Positions 1 through 7,390 are shown, counted from the stretch's first letter. The stretch is 15,781 nucleotides of DNA from an uncultured Bacilli bacterium (GCA_910586865.1 CAJUIY010000042.1:1-15781), one strand, 5' to 3'. Notes: a model not told the origin generated them from the letters alone. Numbers and translations: made by a program.

Positions 1-6
1 TTTATC

Positions 7-38
7 AGAACGTTATAGAAGTCGCATAAATACGTTCT
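7..38. repeat. Short inverted repeat upstream of the toxin remnant
   Basis: AGAACGT (7-13) and ACGTTCT (32-38) form a perfect 7-bp inverted repeat around 18 nt, followed by an AT-rich stretch with a short T run. It could be a weak terminator, for example the one that normally separates the antitoxin RNA from the toxin in a type III toxin-antitoxin locus, or chance. No antitoxin-like tandem repeats are visible in the window. Confidence 0.3.
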
Positions 39-85
39 ATTTAAGATTTTTACTAACTTGCAATTTTTATAATTTATGCTTATAA

Positions 86-385
86 TATAGTTACGCAAGA
101 AGTCTATTTAATAATATGATTCCTGTTTCTAAAGATAATTATAAGATAGTAGATTTAAATAAGAGTTCTTTAACAGAGGAAGATCAAAAGTACCAAGAAC
201 TATTAAAGAATCAGTTAACATGGTTAAACAAAAATCAACAACAAATTAGAAAGAAATCATACAAACTCTATTATTGATATAGTAATAAGAGGTTAAGTCC
301 TAATATCAAATCAAGATGTTGTAACTTTGTATTATTACAAGAAAAGTGTGAAAACTATTCGAAAGAAAATAATATTACGAAATGA
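86..385 (+). pseudogene. Remnant of a type III toxin-antitoxin RNase (ToxN/AbiQ family), C-terminal half
   Basis: One frame read through an in-frame TGA (275-277) gives about 100 residues resembling the C-terminal half of ToxN/AbiQ endoribonucleases. From position 98 it reads RSLFNNMIPV, matching the family's R/K-F-x-x-MIP[VI] strand. Then come an IVDLN segment, a helix YQELLKNQLTWLNKNQ like ToxN's YKxMLYKQLQFIRVN, and after the TGA an IKSRCCNFVLLQEKC tail typical of Firmicute AbiQ-type toxins. The N-terminal half is missing: a TAA at 83-85 closes the frame, and nothing toxin-like appears in any frame at 1-82. TGA is a true stop in neighbouring genes, so this is read as decay, not recoding. 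Recognition is by memory of the family. A 53-residue product starting at ATG 116 could in principle be made but would be non-functional. Confidence 0.6.
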
Positions 386-696
386 AATATCCATATTTTC
401 CCATAATTTCTCCATATTATCCACATATTTCTTTGGTATCCTTATCTTATGAAAGGAGTGATGATATCGAATTAGAAATTGTAGGAGTAGATTGTAGTAA
501 TGGAAGGAAATTGAAGAAAATGGCTTATAAAGCAGTGGATGAGATAAATCAAGAGATTTTCATTACGGAAATAAAAAAAGACAATAAAAAATACCCTATT
601 ACAAACTTTCCAGGGTTAATCATAAATGGTAAAATCATTAGTGAAGGGAAGGTGTTAACCTCAAGAGAAATTAAAAAAATACTATTATCTTCATAA
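382..696 (+). CDS. Small thioredoxin-like protein (redox-active disulfide protein family), probably decayed
   Basis: From about residue 29 the protein matches the thioredoxin_3/MTH895-like family of about 75-residue redoxins. It has a first strand IELEIVGVDC, an active-site loop D-C-S-N-G where the family has C-x-x-C, a cis-proline-like FPGL, then the INGKIISEGKV hairpin and a closing EIKKILL helix. The second active-site cysteine is replaced by Gly (residue 41), so a dithiol reaction is not possible. The first 28 residues are unlike the family. A strong ribosome binding site (GAAAGGAG, 451-458) sits just before an ATG at 461, but that ATG is one frame off. One base lost just after the start would explain this. 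The gene may therefore be a pseudogene. It directly follows the toxin remnant and ends in a strong hairpin. What it could reduce is unknown. Confidence 0.6.
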   Translation: MKYPYFPIISPYYPHISLVSLSYERSDDIELEIVGVDCSNGRKLKKMAYKAVDEINQEIFITEIKKDNKKYPITNFPGLIINGKIISEGKVLTSREIKKILLSS

Positions 697-700
697 AAGA

Positions 701-731
701 AAAGGCTAGTTCATCATATGAACTAGCCTTT
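701..731. terminator. Strong bidirectional hairpin terminator
   Basis: A perfect 12-bp stem AAAGGCTAGTTC / GAACTAGCCTTT closes a 7-nt loop. It lies between the plus-strand redoxin gene and the minus-strand transglutaminase-like gene, whose stop codon overlaps its right edge by two bases. The A-rich left end and the T-rich right end let it work in both directions. Confidence 0.85.
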
Positions 732-1644
732 AACTTGCTTGGAATTCTTGATAAACATTGGTATCAAAATTATGTTGTGTTGGCTCAATTAAATGCAAGT
801 CATTGGTAGAAATTAAATAAAATTTATCTTCAATTAATTCTTCTCCTGTATTGGTAACAGGATCATCCCAGGTTAGGTCTAAATGATACCATGTATCATC
901 TAAATAAACCGCATTCCATACATGGGATTCACTTGATATTTTATAACTTTTTACACCTAAATCTTCTAAAAATAATTCCATTGCATCAGTATATCCACCA
1001 CAGATTGCAAATCCCTCTATTAGAGGCCCATAACTAATATCCGATTTATATTCAATCACTCCATGATCGGTTCTGTTAGAATCATATTTGGCATTATCAA
1101 TAATATAATCGTGAATGACTTTTATTTGTTCTTTTAAAGTGAGTGATTCATCAAAGATTTCTTCTTCAATTTGTTTTACGGCTTCTTTTACTAATTTAAT
1201 ATCTGTGTCGTTATAACTTTTTTCAATTTCAATTTGTACTTTACCTAAGGAATCGGTTTTTGTTTTAATATGTTTAAAACCATTGAAAGGATGAACAAAA
1301 TTATTAATATTGGATAACGTAATTTGATCTTTTGCTAGTGACTTCACATCGTCAAGGCAAGTTTTATAATCCTTTGGACAATAAAAGGAAAAATTATCTA
1401 CTCCCGAGTTAATTACGGTATAAAAAATATGAATTAAATCCTCTTTATTTTTTGGTTTAAAGTTCTCAGTGTTCTTAACATATAAAAAATCATAATCTCG
1501 GTAATATTCATTTTTTTGATCTAACTTTGTAACTTTTCTCTCACTAAAAAAGTAGGAGTAGTAAGTCTCTAATATCTCTTCTCTATAATTAATCGTAACT
1601 CCTAGTAAAATTAGGAGAATACCAAATACTAAAAATCTTTTCAA
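730..1644 (-). CDS. Membrane-anchored transglutaminase-like protein
   Basis: Residue numbers here count from the GTG at 1653. A single N-terminal membrane segment lies at about residues 6-23 and the rest is predicted outside the cell. The C-terminal half has the transglutaminase/cysteine-protease core: a helix E-Q-I-K-V-I-H-D-Y-I (175-184), then GFAICGGY with the candidate nucleophile Cys218, SHVWNAVY with His244, and YHLDLTWDD with Asp259. The Cys-His-Asp triad is complete and correctly spaced, so the enzyme may be active, either crosslinking or cleaving peptide bonds in wall proteins. The substrate is unknown. The frame opens at a GTG (1653), but that codon lies inside the apparent ribosome binding site AGGGTGAT. 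A TTG four bases after that site (1644) is the better start, as neighbouring genes use the same GGTGAT signal. A possible promoter (TAGAAA, 17 nt, TATTAT) overlaps the rpsT terminator. Confidence 0.85.
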   Translation of the reverse strand: MKRFLVFGILLILLGVTINYREEILETYYSYFFSERKVTKLDQKNEYYRDYDFLYVKNTENFKPKNKEDLIHIFYTVINSGVDNFSFYCPKDYKTCLDDVKSLAKDQITLSNINNFVHPFNGFKHIKTKTDSLGKVQIEIEKSYNDTDIKLVKEAVKQIEEEIFDESLTLKEQIKVIHDYIIDNAKYDSNRTDHGVIEYKSDISYGPLIEGFAICGGYTDAMELFLEDLGVKSYKISSESHVWNAVYLDDTWYHLDLTWDDPVTNTGEELIEDKFYLISTNDLHLIEPTQHNFDTNVYQEFQAS

Positions 1645-1673
1645 TCTTATCACCCTAGTAAAAATAATATCAT

Positions 1674-1699
1674 AAAAAAGAAGTAATTTCTATTACTTC
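1674..1699 (-). terminator. rpsT rho-independent terminator
   Basis: Read on the minus strand, an 8-bp stem GAAGTAAT / ATTACTTC with a 4-nt loop is followed by six Ts. The rpsT stop codon lies inside the left arm, so transcription ends immediately after the gene and the transglutaminase-like gene depends on its own promoter or on read-through. Confidence 0.85.
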
Positions 1700-1956
1700 A
1701 TGGAATTTTTTAACTTCGTTAATCTAGACTTTACACGAGCGGCCTTATTTTGATGTACTAAACCGCGTTTCTTTGCTTTGTCTACTCTTTGAATGGCAAC
1801 ATTTAAGCTTTTGCTTGCCTCTTCTACATTGCCTTCTCTTACATCTTTTTCTAATTTTTTAATGGCAGTTTTCATGCTAGAAGTGATGTAAGTATTAATT
1901 ACCTCTTTTCTTTTATTAGAACGAACACGCTTCTTAGCACCTTCTATATTTGGCAC
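1693..1956 (-). CDS. rpsT: Ribosomal protein S20
   Basis: S20 is a small, very basic, helical protein that binds 16S rRNA early in 30S assembly. The 87 residues start MPNIEGAKKRVRSNKRKEV, close to the usual MPNIKSAIKRVKTN opening, and end with the conserved segment HQNKAARVKSRL near residues 69-80. The frame is open further upstream to a GTG at 1965, but that codon is part of the ribosome binding site GAGGTG. The GTG at 1956 gives the family's normal N-terminus and length, so it is taken as the start. The gene is divergent from gpr, a pairing I recall from Bacillus. It has its own consensus promoter and a terminator at the stop codon. The non-ATG start recalls the weak start codon of E. coli rpsT, which is autoregulated, but no regulation can be shown here. 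Confidence 0.97.
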   Translation of the reverse strand: MPNIEGAKKRVRSNKRKEVINTYITSSMKTAIKKLEKDVREGNVEEASKSLNVAIQRVDKAKKRGLVHQNKAARVKSRLTKLKNSMK

Positions 1957-1986
1957 ATTTTTCACCTCACTTTTATAAACATATTC

Positions 1987-2015
1987 ATTTTATCAAATAT
2001 TTAGAAAAAAAGCAA
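1987..2015 (-). promoter_or_regulatory. Vegetative-type promoter of rpsT
   Basis: On the minus strand the -35 box TTGCTT (2015-2010) and the -10 box TAAAAT (1992-1987) are separated by exactly 17 nt. The predicted start of transcription lies about 15 nt before the GAGGTG ribosome binding site. Confidence 0.7.
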
Positions 2016-2059
2016 ATAAATTTTATTGTTTTCGTCCATATTATGAATGGTGATGATAA

Positions 2060-3100
2060 GTGGCACATGAAATTGATTTGAAAAATTATAAATTACACAC
2101 GGATATGGTAGTAGAGACTTATGATAAAGAAAAAACAGTAAAAGGGATTACGCATAAGGAATCAAAACATAAAAATATTTTAGTGGAAGAAACAAGAGTA
2201 GAAAAAGAAGCAGAAAAAGCAATTGGCAAAAAGGCTGGAATTTATGAGACCATTACTTTTCAAGATGTAACAGATAAAGATAATTATCAAGATGTGTTAG
2301 AAGTATTAGTGGATACTCTGAAGAAAGTATATAAAGAAATTCATATTACAGAGGATTGTAAATGTTTAATTATAGGGCTTGGAAATGATCAATCAACACC
2401 AGATGCGTTAGGACCAAATACCGTTGATCATATTTTAGTAACTAGACATTTATTTTCCTTTGGAGAAGTAGAAGAGGGTTACCGAAATACGTCTATCTTT
2501 AAACCAAATGTAACAGGAGTAACCGGAATCGAAACGCATCAATTAATAAAAGGAATTGTGGAGGAGACCAAACCAGATTTTTTAATTGTTATAGATGCCT
2601 TAGCAGCCAAAGCCATATCTCGTGTCAATAAAACGATTCAAATTACGGATACTGGCATTGAACCAGGTAGTGGGGTTGGAAATACCAGAGCAGAAATCAG
2701 TAAAGAAAGTCTAGGAATTCCAGTGATTGCCTTAGGAGTTCCAACGATTGTAGATGCAGCTACCATTTGTTATGATACGATACAATATATGTTAAAACAA
2801 TTTAGTTATAAAATTGAAAATCAAGATAACAAAAAATTAAAATTTGTAATGGAAGGGAATCAGAATTATTTAAATCATGAGAAAAATCTTTCTTTACGAG
2901 ATAAAGAAAAAGTACTAGGAATGGTAGGTACTTTATCGGAAGAAGAATTCAAACAATTATTAGTAGAAGTCTTATCTCCTATTGATTATAACTTAATGGT
3001 AACACCAAAAGAAGTAGATTTTATCATTCGAAAATTATCTACCTTAATTGGTTCTGCGATTAACAAAAGTCTTCATTCCTCCTATAATACGACAAATTAG
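2060..3100 (+). CDS. gpr: Germination protease GPR
   Basis: GPR is the spore protease that degrades small acid-soluble proteins (SASPs) when spores germinate. It is made in the forespore as an inactive zymogen that cuts off its own N-terminus. The whole protein lines up with Bacillus GPR. Conserved blocks are IIGLGN...TPDALGP (104-119), GVTGIETH (153-160), FLIVIDALAAKA (174-185), ITDTGIEPGSGVGN (195-208), ALGVPTIVDA (224-233) and NLMVTPKEVD (311-320). At 346 residues it is slightly shorter than the Bacillus enzymes (about 370). The GTG start is supported by GGTGAT at 2049-2054 and by biology: residues 1-15 end in L-H-T-D, exactly the length of the B. megaterium propeptide ending in R-T-D. spoIIP follows after 38 nt. 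The likely regulator is the forespore sigma factor; a weak candidate box is discussed under rejected items. Confidence 0.97.
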   Translation: MAHEIDLKNYKLHTDMVVETYDKEKTVKGITHKESKHKNILVEETRVEKEAEKAIGKKAGIYETITFQDVTDKDNYQDVLEVLVDTLKKVYKEIHITEDCKCLIIGLGNDQSTPDALGPNTVDHILVTRHLFSFGEVEEGYRNTSIFKPNVTGVTGIETHQLIKGIVEETKPDFLIVIDALAAKAISRVNKTIQITDTGIEPGSGVGNTRAEISKESLGIPVIALGVPTIVDAATICYDTIQYMLKQFSYKIENQDNKKLKFVMEGNQNYLNHEKNLSLRDKEKVLGMVGTLSEEEFKQLLVEVLSPIDYNLMVTPKEVDFIIRKLSTLIGSAINKSLHSSYNTTN

Positions 3101-3138
3101 TTTTCTCTTATCCTTTAGAATATTTACTAGGTGATAGG

Positions 3139-4074
3139 ATGAAGAAGAAGTTTATCTCAAAAGTGAAAAAAAAGAAATTCAAGATAAAATTTCTTCTTTT
3201 TGGCATTCTCTTCATTGGGAGTCTTGTCTTTAGTTTCCAAGCTCTTTTAAATAGTAAGATCAAAATGGATGACAAACACTTAGTAGATTCTATTCTAAGT
3301 CAAAGTTATCAAAAAAAAGGGAATGTTTTTACTTCCTTAATGAATAAGATAAAGAAAGAGTATCAACCAGTAAATTTATTATCTACCAATTATTTTTCTT
3401 TAGTAAAGGAGAAAAAGGTTTTAAAAACGAGTGAGAAAGAAAAGATAAATCCTAATGATTATCTAATCTATATTTATAATTCTCATCAAACGGAAGAATA
3501 TCAAGCCAATAGTTTTGTTGAAAATGAAGTTGGACCTACAGTGATGATGGCCTCTTATATTATGCAGGATGTTTTTGATAAAAATCAATATAAAACACTA
3601 GTAGAAGAACGTAGTATCAAAGATTTATTACGACAAAATAACTGGAGATATTATCGAAGTTATGATGCCAGTCGAATTTATTTAAATGATAGTAAGGAAA
3701 AAAATCCCACCATAAAGTATTTTATTGATGTACATAGGGATTCGTTAAATAAAGAGAAAACAACGATTACCATAAATGATAAAAATTATGCGAAAACAAT
3801 ATTTTTAATTGGAACGGAAAATCCTAACTACCAAGAAAATCTAGAATTTACAACGAGAATTAATCATAAACTGAATGAAAAGTATCCTAATTTATCGAAA
3901 GGGATTTACCAAAAAGGAGGAGATGGTGTGAATGGGGTATATAATCAGGATAATTCGAAATATACCATTCTTCTAGAAATAGGGGGTCCTGAAAATAAAA
4001 TTGATGAAGTTCTAAATTCTACACTTGCTTTTTGTGAATGTTTTTTGGAGGTGTTAAAAGAAGATGAAGGGTAA
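3139..4074 (+). CDS. spoIIP: Stage II sporulation protein P, peptidoglycan hydrolase
   Basis: SpoIIP is the amidase/endopeptidase of the SpoIID-SpoIIM-SpoIIP complex, which thins septal peptidoglycan and drives engulfment of the forespore. Here a basic N-terminus and one membrane anchor (about 17-38) precede a linker and the hydrolase domain. The family's signature residues are all present: IYNSHQTEEY with His116 and Glu119/120, IDVHRDS with His199-Arg-Asp-Ser202, and LLEIGGPEN with Glu280. At 311 residues it is shorter than B. subtilis SpoIIP (about 400), mainly in the linker before the catalytic domain. The start ATG has an overlapping GGTGATAGG binding site. The gene lies directly after gpr and overlaps the next gene by 11 nt, so the three are probably co-transcribed. 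Partner genes spoIID and spoIIM are not in the window. Confidence 0.96.
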   Translation: MKKKFISKVKKKKFKIKFLLFGILFIGSLVFSFQALLNSKIKMDDKHLVDSILSQSYQKKGNVFTSLMNKIKKEYQPVNLLSTNYFSLVKEKKVLKTSEKEKINPNDYLIYIYNSHQTEEYQANSFVENEVGPTVMMASYIMQDVFDKNQYKTLVEERSIKDLLRQNNWRYYRSYDASRIYLNDSKEKNPTIKYFIDVHRDSLNKEKTTITINDKNYAKTIFLIGTENPNYQENLEFTTRINHKLNEKYPNLSKGIYQKGGDGVNGVYNQDNSKYTILLEIGGPENKIDEVLNSTLAFCECFLEVLKEDEG

Positions 4075-4387
4075 AAAGATATTTCGCTTGGTAATGGTTA
4101 CTTTACTTATTTTATTTGCAACACTGTATTTTACACAAGCAGCTGGTTATTTTGAGTATACAACAAGAAGGACAAACACCTTAACGGAAGATGCGATTAC
4201 GAGATTTGAAGAAGATATTAAAAGTGGAAAGAAGATAAAAGCAAAAGATTATATCAAAAAAGAAAATAATTACCATAACAATTTATCAAGGTTAGGCAGT
4301 GGAGTATCTAGTGCGATTGAGTCTTCTTTTCAACATATTATGAATTTTATCTTTAAAGAAATCAATAATGCCGTAAATAGCGATTAA
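4064..4387 (+). CDS. Small membrane protein in the yqxA position (DUF3679-like)
   Basis: This 107-residue protein has one N-terminal hydrophobic segment (about 7-28) followed by a soluble, charged tail. The tail contains E-D-A-I-T-R-F-E-E-D-I, a K-x-K-D-Y-I motif and a final amphipathic stretch LGSGVSSAIESSFQHI. Its start lies inside the end of spoIIP, with GGAGGTG at 4047-4053 as binding site, so the two are translated together. In Bacillus the gene after gpr-spoIIP is yqxA, a small membrane protein of unknown role. Position and general build match, but I do not recognise a diagnostic motif, so the family call is mostly by context. A role linked to SpoIIP in sporulation is an inference. lepA, which I recall as the next gene in Bacillus, is absent here. 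Confidence 0.7.
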   Translation: MKGKKIFRLVMVTLLILFATLYFTQAAGYFEYTTRRTNTLTEDAITRFEEDIKSGKKIKAKDYIKKENNYHNNLSRLGSGVSSAIESSFQHIMNFIFKEINNAVNSD

Positions 4388-4393
4388 GAAAAA

Positions 4394-4424
4394 GGGAAGA
4401 ATATCTAGTAGGAAGATTCTTTTT
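4394..4424 (+). terminator. Terminator of the gpr-spoIIP operon
   Basis: The stem AAGAAT (4397-4402) / ATTCTT (4416-4421) is extended by G-U pairs with the upstream GGG and followed by a run of Ts. The stem is short and AT-rich, but it sits only a few bases after the last stop codon of the sporulation block. Confidence 0.6.
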
Positions 4425-4428
4425 TTGT

Positions 4429-4457
4429 TTGAAATGTACTTTTTTAATAGATAAAAT
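4429..4457 (+). promoter_or_regulatory. Promoter of the ABC exporter operon
   Basis: TTGAAA (4429-4434), a 17-nt spacer and TAAAAT (4452-4457) make a good vegetative-type promoter just after the preceding terminator. It would give a leader of about 90 nt. A second, weaker candidate (TTGAAA 4499, 17 nt, TGTTAT 4522) lies closer to the gene. Confidence 0.55.
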
Positions 4458-4556
4458 GAGTGAAAGACTTATTTGTTTTTCCTTCTATCACAATTTTTTT
4501 GAAAAAGATAGTAAAATGGTTTGTTATTTGATAAAATAATACTAAGAGGTGAGTCG

Positions 4557-5453
4557 ATGTTAAAAGTAAAAAGTGTTGTGAAAACATTTGGGAATTTAGT
4601 GGCAGTAGATCATTTATCTTTTCAAGTAGAAGATGGAGAGATTTTTGGTCTTTTAGGAGAAAATGGTGCCGGAAAAACGACCACGTTTCGAATGATTTTA
4701 GGACTCTTAGAACCAGATAGTGGAACGGTTTTGTTAGATGGAAAAAGAATCGATTATACCATAACAGACAAAATTGGCTATGTTACGGAAGAGAGAAGTC
4801 TATTAACCAAAATGACGGTAAAAGAACAAATCTTATATTATGGTGCTTTAAAAGGAATGGAGGAGAATGAGATTTTAAAAGAGTTAGATAAGTGGTTAAA
4901 ACATTTTGAGATAGAGTCATATAAAGAAAAAAAGATAAAAGAATTAAGCAAAGGAAACCAACAAAAAGTGCAATTTATTTCTGCGGTTATCCATCATCCA
5001 AAGTTATTAATTTTAGATGAACCTTTTACCGGTTTAGATCCCATCAATGTAAGAATGATGAAAGATGCGATTTATCAGTTAAAGAAAGAGAAAACTTCTA
5101 TTATTTTTTCTTCTCACCAAATGGAATACATTGAAGAATTTTGTGAGAAGTTAATTATCTTAGTAAAGGGAAAGAAGATATTAGATGGAGAGTTAGAAGA
5201 GATTAAAAAATCATTTGGTATCAAAAAAATAGAGATTAAGGCAAAAGATGTTAATCTTTCAAAATTAAAAGAGATAGAGGGAGTGAAAGAAGTTGTAGAG
5301 CATGCTACTAATCTTACGGTCTTTATTGAAAGGGAAGAAGTGGTACCGAAAGTATTTCAATTGATTAAAAAATATGATGTTTCTAAGTTTGAAGCAGTAG
5401 GTTCTTCTCTTAGTGATATCTTTATCGAAATGGTGGGGAAGAGTAATGAATAA
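4557..5453 (+). CDS. ABC transporter ATP-binding protein (NatA/YhaQ-like)
   Basis: This is the ATPase subunit of an ABC-2 type exporter. In 298 residues it has a Walker A GENGAGKT (34-41), a Q-loop region VTEER (76-80) where Glu replaces the usual Gln as in many NatA-type ATPases, the signature LSKGNQQK (130-137), Walker B LLILDEP (150-156) and an H-loop His187. A C-terminal extension of about 75 residues (from 225) resembles the DUF4162 domain common in sodium and antibiotic exporters. The ATG at 4557 follows AGAGGTGA and starts the protein as MLKVKSVVKTFG; an upstream in-frame ATG at 4521 has no binding site. The last 8 nt overlap the permease gene, so the pair is translationally coupled. 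Substrate is not decidable from sequence; NatA/B of Bacillus exports sodium. Confidence 0.93.
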   Translation: MLKVKSVVKTFGNLVAVDHLSFQVEDGEIFGLLGENGAGKTTTFRMILGLLEPDSGTVLLDGKRIDYTITDKIGYVTEERSLLTKMTVKEQILYYGALKGMEENEILKELDKWLKHFEIESYKEKKIKELSKGNQQKVQFISAVIHHPKLLILDEPFTGLDPINVRMMKDAIYQLKKEKTSIIFSSHQMEYIEEFCEKLIILVKGKKILDGELEEIKKSFGIKKIEIKAKDVNLSKLKEIEGVKEVVEHATNLTVFIEREEVVPKVFQLIKKYDVSKFEAVGSSLSDIFIEMVGKSNE

Positions 5454-6765
5454 AAAATTTCTATTTTTAACAAAAGCAAGTATTTCTAAAAAACTAAAAT
5501 CAAAATGGTTTTTAGGGGTCAATATTTTCCTTTTTGTCTTACTTGTTTCTCTTATGAATATTGATTCTGTTATTTCCTTTTTTGGAGGAGAGTTTACAGA
5601 AGATATTGAGATGGTTGTGATGGATCATACTGAGTTTGATTCTTATTCTCTTTTTGAAAATAGCATAAAAGAAAAAGATAGTGATTTTTCTAAAAAATTA
5701 CATCTTTCCAAAACAGAAGAGAGTTATTCCAAAGTAGTCAAAGAAATAGGAAATCGCATTTTCATTGTGTTAGAAGAGGATGTCACGAATTATATGAATG
5801 CAAAAATAGTTAGTGATCGTAAGATTGATTCGATGACCTATCAATATATAACGGCTTCTTTGCAGGAAGTGAAGTATCAGTATGCCTTATTAAATTCTTC
5901 TGTTGATCGTACAGAGTTTGCAAAAATTTCAACGCCATTAGAAATAGAAAGAGTGATTCTTTCGAAAGATAAAAAAGATGCCGATGAAAATTTAGAAACG
6001 ATTATGGGGGCGGTTTTTCCAACTTTAATCTTACCATTTTTTATGTTAATTGTCTTTTTGGTTCAAATGATAGGAGCAGAGATTTATGAAGAAAAGTCAA
6101 CCAGAAGCATGGAAATTATTATTTCGAATGTATCTGCTAAAACTCATTTCTTATCGAAGATTGTAGCTAGTAATTGTTTTGTTTTCGTCCAAGGTTTGAT
6201 ACTATTATTCGATAGTGGAGTAGCTCTTCTTATCAAAAGAATGCTTGGAGGAGCGGCTACCACGGAATTTACGAAAGAAATTTCTACCATTTGGACTTCT
6301 CTAGCTACTAGTGGCTTTACGGAAAAGTTAGTGTATATCATTCCCATTTCATTAGGGCTACTACTTCTTTCTTTTCTAACGTATTCGATTACAGCTGGGC
6401 TTTTAGCCTCTTTAACAGTGAATATGGAAGATTATCAACAAATTCAAACTCCCGTTATGTTAATCTTAGTAGTTGCTTATTACTTAGCTACTATGTCTAG
6501 TATGTTTCATGGGTCTACCTTTATCAGAGTATTGTCTTATCTGCCTTATTTATCTTGTCTACTTTCTCCTTCTTTACTGGTTTTAGGGCAAATAACGATT
6601 TTTGATTCTATCCTTTCGATTCTTCTACTACTTTTATTTAATTATTTTTTAATGAAGAAAGGGCTAAAGCTTTATAAAAGTGGAATCTTAAATTACTCCA
6701 ATGAAAAGATTTGGGTAAAAGTGAAAAAAATGCTGAAAAAGGAAACAACAAAAAAGTATGAATGA
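5446..6765 (+). CDS. ABC-2 type transporter permease (NatB/YhaP-like)
   Basis: This is the membrane partner of the preceding ATPase. In 439 residues it has one N-terminal membrane segment (about 21-38), a large extracellular domain (about 45-185), and six further membrane segments (about 187-209, 240-263, 296-322, 336-352, 363-382, 386-405). The stretch GAEIYEEKSTRSMEIIISN (210-228) is the cytoplasmic coupling motif of the NatB/YhaP group, and EDYQQIQTPVM (328-338) is likewise typical. The ATG at 5446 lies inside the end of the ATPase gene with GGGGAAGAG just upstream. Translation from an earlier in-frame ATG (5413) would add residues unlike the family. The operon ends in a hairpin shared with a convergent lipoprotein gene. 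Family assignment is firm, transported compound unknown. Confidence 0.92.
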   Translation: MNKKFLFLTKASISKKLKSKWFLGVNIFLFVLLVSLMNIDSVISFFGGEFTEDIEMVVMDHTEFDSYSLFENSIKEKDSDFSKKLHLSKTEESYSKVVKEIGNRIFIVLEEDVTNYMNAKIVSDRKIDSMTYQYITASLQEVKYQYALLNSSVDRTEFAKISTPLEIERVILSKDKKDADENLETIMGAVFPTLILPFFMLIVFLVQMIGAEIYEEKSTRSMEIIISNVSAKTHFLSKIVASNCFVFVQGLILLFDSGVALLIKRMLGGAATTEFTKEISTIWTSLATSGFTEKLVYIIPISLGLLLLSFLTYSITAGLLASLTVNMEDYQQIQTPVMLILVVAYYLATMSSMFHGSTFIRVLSYLPYLSCLLSPSLLVLGQITIFDSILSILLLLLFNYFLMKKGLKLYKSGILNYSNEKIWVKVKKMLKKETTKKYE

Positions 6766-6783
6766 TGATTTTTCATACTTTTT
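6751..6783. terminator. Bidirectional terminator between permease and lipoprotein genes
   Basis: A perfect 12-bp stem AAAAAGTATGAA / TTCATACTTTTT with a 9-nt loop overlaps the permease stop codon. It carries As on the left and Ts on the right, so it can stop transcription from both convergent genes. Confidence 0.85.
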
Positions 6784-6794
6784 ATTTTTTCTAT

Positions 6795-7367
6795 TTACTT
6801 TTTCTTTTTTTGTGGAGCTTTTTCTAAACTGGTATTTTTGACGATATCCTCATAACTGCTATCTTTAATATTTTTTAGTGAAACTTTATCTTTACAACTA
6901 TACTCTGATTTGGACGAGATGGATTTAGCTGAGTTTTCTTCTAAGTTATTTATAATATCTTCTGATTGAGACTCATTTACTTTATAGGAAAGAAGTACAT
7001 CTGTATTACAGATATTGGCATAATCACAGTAGCTTAGTTCCATATTATCTGAAATGGTTAACAGATACGATAAATTGGTATCTTCATTCTCAAAAGCATC
7101 CACAAAATGTAAATTATCTTCTTTTACGGTAAAATAACCAACTTTAAAAGCACAGGTTTTTCCAGAACTTAATCGAAGTAGTTGAAGTACTTTTCCTTCT
7201 TCTTCTAAAGAAACTTCTTTCTTTTCACCCGTAAATATACTCGTAATATCTTCTAGTCCACAACCACTGAAACAGATAGCGGAAGCACTAATCGTTCCGG
7301 TTAAAGCAAGCATTCTTCCAAATTTGCTCAAGGACTTGAATTTGTCTCTTATTTCTAATTTTTTCAT
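6795..7367 (-). CDS. Small secreted lipoprotein of unknown function
   Basis: The 190-residue product has a basic N-terminus, a hydrophobic stretch and a lipobox-like F-S-G-C with Cys36 as the likely lipidated residue. Phe at -3 is not the usual Leu, so lipid attachment is likely but not certain. The exported part is acidic then lysine-rich, ends in K-K-K-K, and has four cysteines (72, 114, 120, 158), an even number that would allow two disulfides. No known domain is recognised. The start is placed at ATG 7367, seven bases after AAAGGAG; an ATG two codons earlier is too close to that site. The gene has its own near-consensus promoter and converges on the ABC operon. Being next to an exporter does not by itself link them. 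Confidence 0.8.
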   Translation of the reverse strand: MKKLEIRDKFKSLSKFGRMLALTGTISASAICFSGCGLEDITSIFTGEKKEVSLEEEGKVLQLLRLSSGKTCAFKVGYFTVKEDNLHFVDAFENEDTNLSYLLTISDNMELSYCDYANICNTDVLLSYKVNESQSEDIINNLEENSAKSISSKSEYSCKDKVSLKNIKDSSYEDIVKNTSLEKAPQKKKK

Positions 7368-7390
7368 AATCATTCTCCTTTTTTTTTTAT

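Noticed and set aside
275..277. TGA as a sense (Trp) codon, i.e. a recoded genome
   Set aside because: TGG is used for Trp throughout, and TGA properly ends the permease gene (6763-6765) and the large surface gene (14402-14404). The in-frame TGA is better explained by gene decay.
2014..2043. Forespore sigma-G/F-like boxes (AAATA, 18 nt, CATATTA) upstream of gpr
   Set aside because: The -10-like CATATTA fits, but it would place the transcription start on the GGTGAT ribosome binding site, and the -35 half is weak. Kept only as a possibility.
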